Assembly: GCF_000971155.1 (NCBI RefSeq)
Contig: NZ_BBLX01000008.1
Span: 1 to 64,000 of the forward strand
DNA length: 64,000 nucleotides
Reading direction: 5' to 3'
Source of the DNA: Demequina maris
Lineage (GTDB): Bacteria > Actinomycetota > Actinomycetes > Actinomycetales > Demequinaceae
Shown here: positions 1 to 8,651 of the stretch, piece by piece
Position numbering within the stretch: the stretch's first letter is position 1
How the letters are laid out: each line of letters begins with the position of its first letter
Program-made: the position numbers and the translations under genes
Notes under the pieces: generated by a model
Databases searched by the model: none
Told to the model about the DNA's origin: nothing
What the model saw: the letters and a program-made list of their open reading frames with translations, nothing else

Positions 1-126
1 GCGGTGCGAGCGCATGCGTATCAACGGGGCGCGCGAGGAGCGCCGCGCCAGGCCGAGAACCACAGGACGATGCGCGCGGCCCGACGGCCCGCATCGTCCC
101 GCCGCGGTCCGGGATACCATCGTGGG

Positions 127-2424
127 ATGGGTGATTTCCAACGTTGTAACGAGCCCGCGCCGCGCTCCTTCCCGCAGGGCGCCATCACGCTGACCGGGGG
201 TCCGCTCCTGGACGCCCTCGAGCGCTCCGTCGCGACCGCGCTCGCTCACGACCCCGACCGTCTGCTCGCGCCCTACCGCCGCGAGGCCGGCCTGACCGCC
301 GTCGCCGAGTCCTACGGCGACTGGGAGTCGCGCGGCCTCGACGGCCACATCGGCGGCCACTACCTGTCCGCGCTCTCCCACCTCTACGCCGCCACGGGCC
401 GCGACGACATCCACGCCCGCCTGCGCGCGATGCTCGACGGGCTGCGGGAGTGCCAGGACGCCGTGGGCACCGGCTACCTCGGAGGCACGCCCCGCGGCGT
501 CGAGCTCGGCGAGGAGCTGCGCGCCGGCCACATCGACGCCGAGCCCTTCGCCCTCAACGGCCGCTGGGTGCCGATGTACAACCTCCACAAGGTCCTCAAC
601 GGGCTCATCGACGCGTACGAGGCGGCGGGCCAGGACGACGCGCTCGCCATGGCGGTCGCGTGGGCCGACTGGTGGATGGGGATCAGCGCCCGCCTCTCGG
701 ACGCGCAGATCGAGACGATCCTCACCGCCGAGTTCGGCGGCATGAACGACGCGTTCTTCCGCCTCGCCGCGCTCACCGGGCGCGACGACCTCGCTGCCGA
801 GGGCCGCCGTTGGTCCCACCACCTCCTGCTCGACCCGCTGCTCGCGGGCGAGGACCGCCTCACGGGCCTGCACGCCAATACGCAGGTGCCCAAGGCCGTC
901 GGCTACGCGCGGTCCGGCGCGGAGGACCTCACGCGCGCCGCCCACCAGTTCTGGGACGAGGTGGTCCACGACCGCACGGTGTCGATCGGCGGGCACGGCG
1001 TCCGCGAGCACTTCCACCCCGCGGACGACTTCCGCGCCATGGTCCTCGAGGCGCTCGGCCCCGAGTCCTGCAACACGTTCGGCATGCTCCAGCTCACCGA
1101 CCTGTTCCGCCAGGAGAGCGACGACCTCGAGCTGGTCGACTTCGCCGAGCGCGCGATCCTCAACCACGCGCTCACGGTCCAGCACCCGGGCCACGGCGGC
1201 TTCGTCTACTTCTCCCCGCTGCGCCCCGCGCACTATCGCGTGTACTCGAGCCACGGCGAGTCGATGTGGTGCTGCGTCGGCTCCGGCCTCGAGAGCCACT
1301 GCCGCTACGACCGCTTCCTGTTCTCGCGCGACGGCGACAGCCCGCGCGTCGAGATCTACGAGCCCGCGATTCTCGACTGGGACGGCATCCGCATCGAGGT
1401 CCGCGCGGACCTGAAGGAGTCGTGGCGCGTTGAGATCGATGTGACGGCCGAGGTCCCCCACGAGCGCACCGTCCGGCTGCGCATCCCCGAGTGGTCGGAG
1501 GGCGCCGAGGTGGCGCTCGACGGCGAGACGGCGGCGGTCGTGCCCGACGCCGGCGAGGTCGCCCTGCAGAACCGCTGGGAGGGGACGATGCGCATCGTCC
1601 TCGACCTCCAGCCGCGCCTCGCGCTCGAGGGGCTGCCCGACGGGTCGCCGTGGGCGTCGTTCCGCTACGGCCCGTTCGTGCTCGCGCATCGCGACGGGGA
1701 CGATGCGCTCGAGGGCGCGATCGCGACCGGCAAGGACGCGCCGCACGTCGCCATCGGGCCCAAGCGCCGCATGATCGACACCCCCGCCGTCCTGGCGGAG
1801 GGCGAGGAGGGCGCGCTCGAGATCAGCGTCGAGGGCGCCGCCGCGACCCTGGCCGCGTGGCGCCTCGACGGCGACCGGCCGGAGCGGGTCGAGCTCGCCC
1901 TCGAGCCGTACAACGGGATCCACGACGAGCGCTGCACCGTCTACCTGCCGATCGGCACCTCGGCCGACGAGGTCCGCGAGATGCTCCTCGAGCTCGACCG
2001 CGACGAGCTGGAGGACGCGGACGTGGTCGACGTCGTCGCGCCCGGCGAGCAGCAGTCCGAGATGGACCACGGCTACGTCTCGCACGCGTCCCGCATCGAG
2101 TGGACCAACGCGCGCAGCTGGCGCATGGCCGAGGACTGGTTCTCGTACCGGCTCAAGCCCAAGGCGGCCGGCCCGCACCTGGTGCGGATCCGTTCGCTCG
2201 TGGGCCTGCCCGCGGGCGGGGACGATGCGGTGGTGCGCCTGGCCGGCGAGGTCGCCGTCCCCGCGTCGAGCACCGTGCGCAACGTGCCGCTCTACGGCGA
2301 CGTGGTCGAGGCCGTCTACGAGGTCGACGTCCCCGAGGACGGCATCGAGGTGCGTTTCGAGGCGGGCACGGGCGGCGCGACCGCCGGCATCGCCGCGGTC
2401 GCGCTCATGACGCCGCCCGCGTAG
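127..2424 (+). CDS. Glycoside hydrolase family 127 (beta-L-arabinofuranosidase type)
   Basis: Likely removes terminal arabinofuranose from plant- or glycoprotein-type glycans in the cytoplasm; no signal peptide is visible. The GH127 (formerly DUF1680) active-site pattern is present. Glu313-Ser-Cys315 lies in the GPESCNTF segment and Cys382-Cys383 in the MWCCVGSG segment. By family knowledge these are the zinc-binding Glu/Cys residues and the nucleophilic Cys. The protein is 765 aa, longer than the ~660 aa reference enzyme because of an extra C-terminal beta-rich region. The frame is open further upstream, but ATG 127 is preferred because TACCAT (115-120) lies six bases before it, the leaderless pattern used elsewhere here. 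The exact substrate cannot be read from sequence. Confidence 0.85.
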   Translation: MGDFQRCNEPAPRSFPQGAITLTGGPLLDALERSVATALAHDPDRLLAPYRREAGLTAVAESYGDWESRGLDGHIGGHYLSALSHLYAATGRDDIHARLRAMLDGLRECQDAVGTGYLGGTPRGVELGEELRAGHIDAEPFALNGRWVPMYNLHKVLNGLIDAYEAAGQDDALAMAVAWADWWMGISARLSDAQIETILTAEFGGMNDAFFRLAALTGRDDLAAEGRRWSHHLLLDPLLAGEDRLTGLHANTQVPKAVGYARSGAEDLTRAAHQFWDEVVHDRTVSIGGHGVREHFHPADDFRAMVLEALGPESCNTFGMLQLTDLFRQESDDLELVDFAERAILNHALTVQHPGHGGFVYFSPLRPAHYRVYSSHGESMWCCVGSGLESHCRYDRFLFSRDGDSPRVEIYEPAILDWDGIRIEVRADLKESWRVEIDVTAEVPHERTVRLRIPEWSEGAEVALDGETAAVVPDAGEVALQNRWEGTMRIVLDLQPRLALEGLPDGSPWASFRYGPFVLAHRDGDDALEGAIATGKDAPHVAIGPKRRMIDTPAVLAEGEEGALEISVEGAAATLAAWRLDGDRPERVELALEPYNGIHDERCTVYLPIGTSADEVREMLLELDRDELEDADVVDVVAPGEQQSEMDHGYVSHASRIEWTNARSWRMAEDWFSYRLKPKAAGPHLVRIRSLVGLPAGGDDAVVRLAGEVAVPASSTVRNVPLYGDVVEAVYEVDVPEDGIEVRFEAGTGGATAGIAAVALMTPPA

Positions 2425-2429
2425 CGCCG

Positions 2430-2600
2430 GAGCCCCGCCCGCCCCGACCGCCCCGCCCGCCCCGACCGCCGCAAGTCACACATCCGGCGACACGTGATCC
2501 GCGCCCGCCGCACGGATGCGGACGCACCGGTCGTCAGCGGTGTGACTTACGAAACGGGCGGGCCGGGGCGGGGCGGGGCGGGCCGGAACGGGTTCGGGCC
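2430..2600. terminator. Convergent-gap inverted repeat
   Basis: The gap between the GH127 gene and potC, which end toward each other, holds a long imperfect inverted repeat. AAGTCACAC (2472-2480) is mirrored exactly by GTGTGACTT (2540-2548). Outside these arms a C-rich tract (2436-2468) faces a G-rich tract (2560-2585). There is no T run. It probably acts as a bidirectional transcription stop. Confidence 0.5.
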
Positions 2601-2606
2601 GGACGC

Positions 2607-3413
2607 TCAGCGGGCCACCGCCTCCGCATCCTTCGCGGTGAGCCGCTGCGCGATCGCGAGCGGGATCACCGACAGCACCGCGAGGATCACGGCGATCACC
2701 GCGACCACGGGCGCCTGCGACGGGCGGAACATGTTCTGCAGGATCCACAGCGGCAGCGTCGTGACGCCGGAGCCGGCGGTGAACGTGGTGACGATGATCT
2801 CGTCGAAGCTCAGCGCGAACGCCAGCAGGCCGCCTGCCATCAGCGAGGACTTGAGGTACGGGAAGGTCACCAGCCGGAAGGTGGTGAAGAGGCCCGCGCC
2901 GAGGTCCATCGACGCCTCCTCGAGGCGCGTGCCGGAGGCGTTGAGCCGCGCGAACGCGTTGTTGTAGACGGTCACGATGCAGAACGTGGCGTGCGCGACC
3001 ACGAGCGTCCACATCGCGAGGTCCACGCCCATGAGGGTGCGGAACGCGTTGTTGAGCGCGATGCCGGTGACGATGCCGGGCAGCGCGATCGGCAGCACGA
3101 TGAGGAGGTTGACCGTCTCCTTGCCGAAGAACCGGTAGCGGGACAGCGCCATCGCCGCGAGCGTCCCGAGCACGAGGGCGATCGTGGACGCGATGAGCGC
3201 CACCACCACGGACGTGCCGAGGGCCTCGAGCGCGCCGGTGCTCTCGAGCGCGCGGCCCCACCACTCGAGCGTGAACCCCGGCGGCGGCCATGACAGGCTC
3301 TCCGACGTGCTGATCGAGTTGAGGAACACCACGCCCAGGGGCAGGTAAATGAGCGCGAGCACCACCACCGTGATGGTGGCGAGGACGATGCGGGCGACGC
3401 GACCGAGCTGCAT
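2607..3413 (-). CDS. potC: Spermidine/putrescine ABC transporter permease PotC
   Basis: Inner-membrane permease of the polyamine importer, 268 aa, about six membrane helices. The binding-protein-dependent permease loop is visible (EEASMDLGAGLFTTFRLVTF), the EAA motif that contacts the ATPase. The start ATG (3413-3411) shares one base with the potB stop codon, so the two permeases are translationally coupled. It is the last gene of a minus-strand operon potA-potD-potB-potC. Assignment as PotC rather than a related (ydcV-type) permease rests on order and on PotD/PotA nearby. Confidence 0.85.
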   Translation of the reverse strand: MQLGRVARIVLATITVVVLALIYLPLGVVFLNSISTSESLSWPPPGFTLEWWGRALESTGALEALGTSVVVALIASTIALVLGTLAAMALSRYRFFGKETVNLLIVLPIALPGIVTGIALNNAFRTLMGVDLAMWTLVVAHATFCIVTVYNNAFARLNASGTRLEEASMDLGAGLFTTFRLVTFPYLKSSLMAGGLLAFALSFDEIIVTTFTAGSGVTTLPLWILQNMFRPSQAPVVAVIAVILAVLSVIPLAIAQRLTAKDAEAVAR

Positions 3414-4279
3414 CAGAGGCTCCTGAGGGCACCGGTCCGGCGGACCGCGGCGAGGTAGACGAGGATGATCCCGATCGGGATGAGGGAGATCGCGGCGGCG
3501 AGCGGCAGGTTGTTCGCCGCGCCCACGTTCGTGTACACGAGCGTGCCGATCATCTGCGTCGAGCCGCCCACGATCCGGGTGGTGATGTAGTCGCCGAGGC
3601 TGAGCGAGAACGCGAAGATCGAGCCCGCGATGATGGCCGGCCAGATGGTGGGCAGCACCACCGACACGAGCGTGCGCCAGCCCTTCGCGCCCAGGTCGGC
3701 CGAGGCCTCCAGCAGGCGGTCGGGGACGCGGTCGAAGCCCGCGTAGATGGGCATGATCACGTACGGCAGCCACAGGTACGACAGCGTGAGCACGATGCCG
3801 ACGATGCCGTAGCCGGGCGTCGAGCCGCCGAACGGGGAGACCGCCCACTCGATGAGCCCGTCCGACGACAGCAGCGCGCGCCACGCGTACACCTTCACCA
3901 GGTAGGACGCCCACAGCGGCGCCAGCACGGCGATGACCAGCAGGTGGCGCAGCCGGGCACTCGCGACCTTCGCCATGAAGAACGCGACCGGCACCGCGAC
4001 GATGATGTCGACCACGGTGACCAGCAGCGCGATGCCCAGCGTGCGCAGCGTCACGGTGCGGTAGAGCGCCTCGGTGAGGACCTCGACGACGTTCTCGGTG
4101 GTCCACTCGATCTGCACCTGGCCGGTGAGCTCGTTCACGGTCCAGAACGCCGTGACGAGCAGCGCGGCCAGCGCGACGACGTAGACGAGGCCCAGCCACA
4201 GCACGGGCGCGGTCAGCAGGCTCGCGAGCCGGAGGCGCCGGCGGGGGGCCAGGTAGGCGGAGAGGCGGTGCGTGGTCAT
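3413..4279 (-). CDS. potB: Spermidine/putrescine ABC transporter permease PotB
   Basis: Second permease subunit, 288 aa with about six transmembrane helices. It carries an EAA-type loop (LLEASADLGAKGWRTLVSVVLP) close to the C-terminal third. ATG 4279 is chosen because a GAAGGA-type ribosome site lies just upstream. The open frame continues upstream, but that part is Pro/Arg-rich out-of-frame sequence. It overlaps potC by one base and follows potD after about 106 bp that hold a 28-bp perfect palindrome. Confidence 0.85.
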   Translation of the reverse strand: MTTHRLSAYLAPRRRLRLASLLTAPVLWLGLVYVVALAALLVTAFWTVNELTGQVQIEWTTENVVEVLTEALYRTVTLRTLGIALLVTVVDIIVAVPVAFFMAKVASARLRHLLVIAVLAPLWASYLVKVYAWRALLSSDGLIEWAVSPFGGSTPGYGIVGIVLTLSYLWLPYVIMPIYAGFDRVPDRLLEASADLGAKGWRTLVSVVLPTIWPAIIAGSIFAFSLSLGDYITTRIVGGSTQMIGTLVYTNVGAANNLPLAAAISLIPIGIILVYLAAVRRTGALRSL

Positions 4280-4350
4280 GCTTCCTTCGCGGGGACGATG
4301 CGGGGGGAGGGGGTGCGCCGGGCCCCAAGGGGGCCGGGGCCCGGCGCGGC

Positions 4351-4378
4351 CGCGGGGACGATGCGCATCGTCCCCGCG
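4351..4378. repeat. 28-bp perfect palindrome built on the GGACGATGCG motif
   Basis: Half-site CGCGGGGACGATGC is followed immediately by its exact reverse complement. It sits in the potD-potB gap. It is the longest palindromic form of the motif that recurs across the window. As RNA it would be a 14-bp hairpin with no loop, so a protein-binding or cruciform role is as likely as attenuation between potD and the permeases. Confidence 0.7.
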
Positions 4379-4385
4379 ACGGGCG

Positions 4386-5549
4386 TCAGCCCTTGATCTC
4401 CTGCCAGGCCTTGGTCCACTCGGAGTAGTCGACGCACTCGACGTCGTCACGACCGTCGACGCAGTCGCTCACCGGGGTGGTCCAGTACCAGATCTGGGCC
4501 GCGTACTCCTCGTCGCCCGCGTGGTACGCCTCGCAGTCGTCGCGGAAGTCGCAGGCCGCCGACGATGACGGGGCCTCGCCGAAGTAGGCGGTCGCCTGGG
4601 CGTTGACCTCGGGGCTCGCGATGTAGTCGAGCCACGCGTACGCGCAGTTCGGCGCCTCGGACTCGGACGCGATCATCCAGGTGTCGGACCAGCCGGTCGC
4701 GCCCTCCTCGGGCAGCACCACGTCGGTGTTGCCGGTCGAGATGGAGTTCTGGATGACCTGCCACGTGGTGCCGACGACGGAGTCGCCGGACTCGAAGGCC
4801 TGGATCTCGAGCAGGTAGTCCGACCAGTACTCGCCGATGCTCTCCTGCTGGGTCTTGAGGAGCTCGACCGCCGCGTCGAACTGGTCCTGGTCCAGCGCGT
4901 AGGGGTTCTCGATGCCGAGCTCCGGGTTGTGGGTCATGAGGTAGACCGCGGCGTCCGCGATGTAGATCGGCGAGTCGTACGCGGTGACCTTGCCCGCGTA
5001 GTCCGAGGCCTTGTCGAAGACGACGTCCCAGCTGGTCGGGGCCGGGGTGACCTCGTCCGTGTTGTACATGAGGAGGTTCGCGCCGTAGCCGTGCGGGACG
5101 CCGTAGGCGACGCCGTCGACGGAGTTCCACTCCTTGTCCTTGAGGAAGTCGAAGATGCCGTCGTAGCTCTCGAGCAGGTCGGTGTTCACCGGGGCGACCA
5201 GGTCGCCGGCGATGAGGCGCAGGGTGAGGTCGCCGGACGCGGCGACCACGTCGTAGCCGCCGCTCTGCATGAGCTGGTAGGCCTCGTCGGAGGTGCCGTA
5301 CGTCTTGGCGTCGACCATGCAGCCGGTCGCCTCCTCGAAGCCGGACACCCAGTCGACGGAGGCGTCGTTGCTGCCGTCCTCGACGTAGCCGGGCCACGCG
5401 AGGATCGACACCGCGCCCTCGGTGTCGCCGAGCTCGGTGGCGGCCGCGGAGCCTCCATCCGAGCTGGAGGTGCCGCAGGCGGCGAGAGAGACGACCGCGA
5501 CAGACGCGAGGCCGGCCCGGAGGGCCGTGCGGGACAGGGACTTCGACAC
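4386..5549 (-). CDS. potD: Polyamine-binding lipoprotein PotD
   Basis: Extracellular substrate-binding protein of the polyamine importer, 387 aa. The N terminus is a lipoprotein signal: basic start, hydrophobic stretch, then lipobox LAAC with Cys25 as the lipidation site, followed by a Ser/Gly/Asp linker. The rest fits the PotD/PotF family (ILAWPGYVEDG near the start of the mature domain, a family signature). It starts at GTG 5549 with a purine-rich ribosome site (GGAAAGGAAG). Substrate could be putrescine, spermidine or another cationic amine. Confidence 0.87.
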   Translation of the reverse strand: MSKSLSRTALRAGLASVAVVSLAACGTSSSDGGSAAATELGDTEGAVSILAWPGYVEDGSNDASVDWVSGFEEATGCMVDAKTYGTSDEAYQLMQSGGYDVVAASGDLTLRLIAGDLVAPVNTDLLESYDGIFDFLKDKEWNSVDGVAYGVPHGYGANLLMYNTDEVTPAPTSWDVVFDKASDYAGKVTAYDSPIYIADAAVYLMTHNPELGIENPYALDQDQFDAAVELLKTQQESIGEYWSDYLLEIQAFESGDSVVGTTWQVIQNSISTGNTDVVLPEEGATGWSDTWMIASESEAPNCAYAWLDYIASPEVNAQATAYFGEAPSSSAACDFRDDCEAYHAGDEEYAAQIWYWTTPVSDCVDGRDDVECVDYSEWTKAWQEIKG

Positions 5550-5608
5550 GGGGACTTCCTTTCCTTGGTGGGGTGCTGCGGGTGCTGCGGGTGGTGCGGG
5601 TGGTGCGG

Positions 5609-6616
5609 TCAGGCGGCCTCGGGCTCGAGCGGCGCCGCGGCGGCGGGCTCGATCGTGACCATGACGCGGTCGCCGCGCTCGCGGCGGTGGTGCGCGCCGA
5701 TGTTCGGCTCGAGGGCGGTGATGCGGGCGTCGAGCCCGTCGAGGTCGACGACGATGCGGTGCTCGGGGCCCGTGTAGATGACCTCGGCGATCGTGCCGGG
5801 CACGCCCGGCCCGGACTCGGCCAGGGTCACCCGCTCCGGGCGGACGGCCATGGGCGTGCGGGCCAGGCCGAGGGCCGCCGCGACGTCGGGCTCGAGGAGC
5901 GTCGACGAGCCCACGAACGACGCGATGAAGCGGTTGCGCGGGTGGTCGTAGACCTCGCGCGGCGTGCCGAGCTGCACGACCTCGCCCGCGTCGAAGACGG
6001 CCACGCGGTCGGAGAGGGTAAGCGCCTCGTCCTGGTCGTGGGTGACGAACACGAAGGTGATGCCGAGCGAGCGCTGGAGCTCCTTGAGCTCGACCTGCAT
6101 CTGCTCACGCAGCTTGAGGTCGAGCGCGCCTAGCGGTTCGTCGAGCAGCAGCGCCTGGGGGCGCAGCACGATGGCGCGGGCGAGGGCGACGCGCTGGCGC
6201 TGGCCACCCGAGAGCTCGTGCGGGCGACGGTCCTCGAGGCCCGCGAGGCGCACCGCGCCCAGGGCCTCCTCGGCCTGCGCGCGGCGCTCCTTGCGCCCCA
6301 CGCCGGCGACCCGGAGGCCGTACTCGACGTTCGCGATGACGCTGAGGTGCGGGAACAGTGCGTAGTCCTGGAAGACGGTGTTCACGGGACGGGTGAACGG
6401 CGGGAGCGACGTCACGTCGGTGCCGAACAACGAGACCGTGCCGCGGGTCGGCTGCTCGAAGCCGGCGATGATGCGCAGCACCGTGGTCTTGCCCGAGCCC
6501 GAGGGGCCGAGCATCGAGAAGAACTCGCCCGGCTCGATGTCGAGGTCAAGGTCGGCGACCGCGATCGTGTCGCCGAAGCTCTTGTGCAGGCCTCGTAGGC
6601 GGATGGCTGACTCCAT
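5609..6616 (-). CDS. potA: Polyamine ABC transporter ATPase PotA
   Basis: Cytoplasmic ATP-binding subunit, 335 aa. Walker A is GPSGSGKT (residues 37-44), the signature is LSGGQRQR, and Walker B is ALLLDEPLGALD. A C-terminal TOBE-type regulatory domain follows. It is first in the operon, and its promoter region is shared with the divergent GntR gene. Only about 60 bp of GC-rich, repetitive sequence separate it from potD. Confidence 0.88.
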   Translation of the reverse strand: MESAIRLRGLHKSFGDTIAVADLDLDIEPGEFFSMLGPSGSGKTTVLRIIAGFEQPTRGTVSLFGTDVTSLPPFTRPVNTVFQDYALFPHLSVIANVEYGLRVAGVGRKERRAQAEEALGAVRLAGLEDRRPHELSGGQRQRVALARAIVLRPQALLLDEPLGALDLKLREQMQVELKELQRSLGITFVFVTHDQDEALTLSDRVAVFDAGEVVQLGTPREVYDHPRNRFIASFVGSSTLLEPDVAAALGLARTPMAVRPERVTLAESGPGVPGTIAEVIYTGPEHRIVVDLDGLDARITALEPNIGAHHRRERGDRVMVTIEPAAAAPLEPEAA

Positions 6617-6746
6617 GCGGGCTATTCATCTAGTTCCAGATGTCTAATGCAAGGGTCTGCGTGTAACAACTCGATTAAATCTCTGGACCCAGACCTTTGC
6701 GCCGGCGCCCGCGGGGGCGACAATGGCGGCCGGAGAAGGGAGCCGC
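6617..6746. promoter_or_regulatory. Divergent promoter/operator between potA and gntR
   Basis: This 130-bp stretch is noticeably AT-richer than its surroundings. It holds a perfect inverted repeat TCTGG-AC-CCAGA (6682-6693) and a second imperfect dyad CATCT-N6-AGATG (6627-6642). These are plausible binding sites for the GntR protein encoded next door, allowing control of both directions. No -35/-10 pair could be fixed with confidence. Confidence 0.5.
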
Positions 6747-7508
6747 ATGGGCATGTCGTGGGGGCCGGGGGCCGCGGCCGCGAGGTCGGCGACGCACGCG
6801 GCGATCTTCGCCCCGCTCGCTCCCGTGGGCCGCGCGGAGGCCGTCGCGCAGCGCCTCGCCGACGCGATCCAGCTCGGCCTGCTCGAGCAGGGTGAGAGGC
6901 TCCCCACCGAGCAGGAGCTCGGCCGGCAGTTCGGCGTCGCGACCGTCACGGCGCGCGAGGCGCTCGAGTCGCTGCGCTCCGGCGGGCTCATCGAGACGCG
7001 CCGCGGGCGCGCGGGCGGCAGCTTCGTGTGCGGCAGCGGGGACGATGCGCGGTCCGCGCTGATCTCGCGGCTCACCGACATGTCCCGGGTCGAGCTGCGC
7101 GACATGGGCCTGGTCTACGGCCTCATCGCCGGCGGTGCCGCGGAGCGTGCGGCGCTGTTCTCGACCCCCGACGAGGTCGACTCGCTCGCGCTCCTCGTCG
7201 AAGGAGGCGCGTCCGCGAGCGGCGCCGCCGCGCGGCGCGCCGAGAACGGCATCCGCCTCGAGGTGGCCGCGCTGTCGCGCTCCGCGAGGCTCGTGTCGGA
7301 GCAGGTCCGCCTGCAGGCCGAGTTCGGCCCGCTGCTGTGGATCGCGCTTCAGGAGCACGCGGTGGTGACCGGCAACGCGGCGCGCCACCGGCGGCTGATC
7401 GCGGCGATCGCCGAGGAGAGCCCCGAGCACGCTCGTGCCGTCGTCGTCGAGCAGGTCGGCTGGCTGGTCGACCGGCTGCTCGCGATCCGTGAGGCGGCGG
7501 AGCGATGA
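6747..7508 (+). CDS. GntR-family (FadR-like, FCD) transcriptional regulator
   Basis: About 253 aa. The N-terminal winged helix-turn-helix is clear (PTEQELGRQFGVATVTAREA, then SLRSGGLIETRRGRAGGSF). The rest is an all-helical ligand domain of FCD type. ATG 6747 is favoured over ATG 6723 because GAGAAGGGAG sits at the right distance. The stop overlaps the next start (ATGA), so it is translationally coupled to a Cache sensor. Divergent from potA, it probably controls polyamine uptake. The inducer is unknown. Confidence 0.8.
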   Translation: MGMSWGPGAAAARSATHAAIFAPLAPVGRAEAVAQRLADAIQLGLLEQGERLPTEQELGRQFGVATVTAREALESLRSGGLIETRRGRAGGSFVCGSGDDARSALISRLTDMSRVELRDMGLVYGLIAGGAAERAALFSTPDEVDSLALLVEGGASASGAAARRAENGIRLEVAALSRSARLVSEQVRLQAEFGPLLWIALQEHAVVTGNAARHRRLIAAIAEESPEHARAVVVEQVGWLVDRLLAIREAAER

Positions 7509-8221
7509 TCACCGCCGCGATCCTCGAGATGGCCGACGTGCTCGGCGCCTCGCTCGCGCCCCTGTTCGCAGAGGTCTCGGACTGGCGCGACCGGCTCGAG
7601 GCGGTCCTGTCCGGGGGCGGCGCATCGTCCACCGATGTCGACGAGGCGGTCGAATGGCTGGTGGCCCCGTCGCTCGCGGACGCACGCCCCACCCTGGGGG
7701 CGGGCTTCGTCGCGGCGCCGGGCTTCCTCGAGGACGCGCCCTGGCACCTCGCGTGGTGGGCGAGCGCGGCCAACGGGGTCGGGCTCGGCGGCCGTCCGGG
7801 CACGCTGCGCCGCCTCGTCTCGATCGAGGACCCGCTCGACGAGTCGTTCCACGACTACACGCGGCTCGAGTGGTGGCGCGGCGCGGTCGAGGGCCGCGGC
7901 GCCTACCTCGCGGGGCCGTACATCGACTACCTGTGCACCGACGAGCTCACCCTCACGCTGACGATGCCCGTCGAGGTCGACGGCCGCCTGGCCGGAGTGG
8001 TGGGCGCGGACCTGTCCGTCGCGCGGCTCGAACGGCTCACGGACGGAGTCATCGGCGCGGCCGCGGTGCCGGCCGTGCTGGGGACCGCCGCCGGGCGCGT
8101 GATCGCCGCGACCGATGCGGGGGTGGAGCCGGGCACGCCGGCGCGGCGTCTCGGCTGGGCATGCGAGTGGCACCCCGTCCCGGGGTGCGGCGGCACGCTC
8201 GCGGTGTCGCGCGCCGCCTGA
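7505..8221 (+). CDS. Soluble Cache-domain sensor protein
   Basis: 238 aa with no signal peptide and no membrane helix. The core matches the dCache/PDC fold: a YTRLEWWRGAV segment, then GPYIDYLCTDELTLTLTMPV, then a GVVGADLSV strand. These resemble the Y..R..W.. / PY.D / T..PV / GV.G.D pattern of amino-acid- or amine-binding Cache domains, which normally lie outside the membrane in receptors. It is coupled by a 4-bp overlap to the GntR regulator and divergent from a polyamine importer. This suggests a cytoplasmic effector sensor or regulator partner. The role is inferred. Confidence 0.65.
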   Translation: MITAAILEMADVLGASLAPLFAEVSDWRDRLEAVLSGGGASSTDVDEAVEWLVAPSLADARPTLGAGFVAAPGFLEDAPWHLAWWASAANGVGLGGRPGTLRRLVSIEDPLDESFHDYTRLEWWRGAVEGRGAYLAGPYIDYLCTDELTLTLTMPVEVDGRLAGVVGADLSVARLERLTDGVIGAAAVPAVLGTAAGRVIAATDAGVEPGTPARRLGWACEWHPVPGCGGTLAVSRAA

Positions 8222-8224
8222 GCC

Positions 8225-8617
8225 TCAGCAGCAGCCGTCGGAGCCGCCGCCGCAGCAGCCGGCCTCGTTCGCGACGACGGGCTCCGGGGCCTTCGCCTCG
8301 CCGCCGCAGCCGCACGCGCCGCCACCGCCGCAGCCGCCACCGCCCGAGCGCGGCGCGCGCTCGGCGCGGGCCTGCGCCCCCTCGAGCGTGTAGCCGGCGT
8401 CGTGGATCGCGGCGTCCGCGTCGAACGCGAAGTCCTCGGCGCTCGTGTCGGCCGCCAGCAGGACCACGGCGCGGCCGCTCGCGTGGTCGACGGAGGCCGA
8501 GCGCACGCCGGCCAGGCCGGTCAGCGCCTTCTCGACGGGGGACGAGCAGCCATCGCAGGTCATGCCGGAGACGGCGAGCTCGACGACGGTCCCGGGCACG
8601 TGGGTCATGATCTCCAT
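8225..8617 (-). CDS. Heavy-metal-associated (HMA) protein with Cys-rich tail
   Basis: 130 aa. The N-terminal HMA/CopZ-like domain carries the metal-binding GMTCDGC motif. A GHT-like Asp/Ala-rich middle is followed by a Gly-rich tail with seven more cysteines, ending in a CC-GGGSD-GCC arrangement. It probably binds Cu(I) or a similar soft metal and hands it on. It ends only 3 bp past the Cache gene stop, on the opposite strand. Starts at 8617 (MEIMTH) and 8608 (MTHV) are both possible; the latter has GGAG just upstream. Confidence 0.75.
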   Translation of the reverse strand: MEIMTHVPGTVVELAVSGMTCDGCSSPVEKALTGLAGVRSASVDHASGRAVVLLAADTSAEDFAFDADAAIHDAGYTLEGAQARAERAPRSGGGGCGGGGACGCGGEAKAPEPVVANEAGCCGGGSDGCC

Positions 8618-8651
8618 GGTCCGACCGTATTCCTTCCACCCCGGGGCAAGG

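Noticed and set aside
5570..5608. Repeated GGTGCTGCGG/GGTGGTGCGG units between potD and potA
   Set aside because: Simple GC-rich low-complexity repeat, only four short imperfect units, no further signal.
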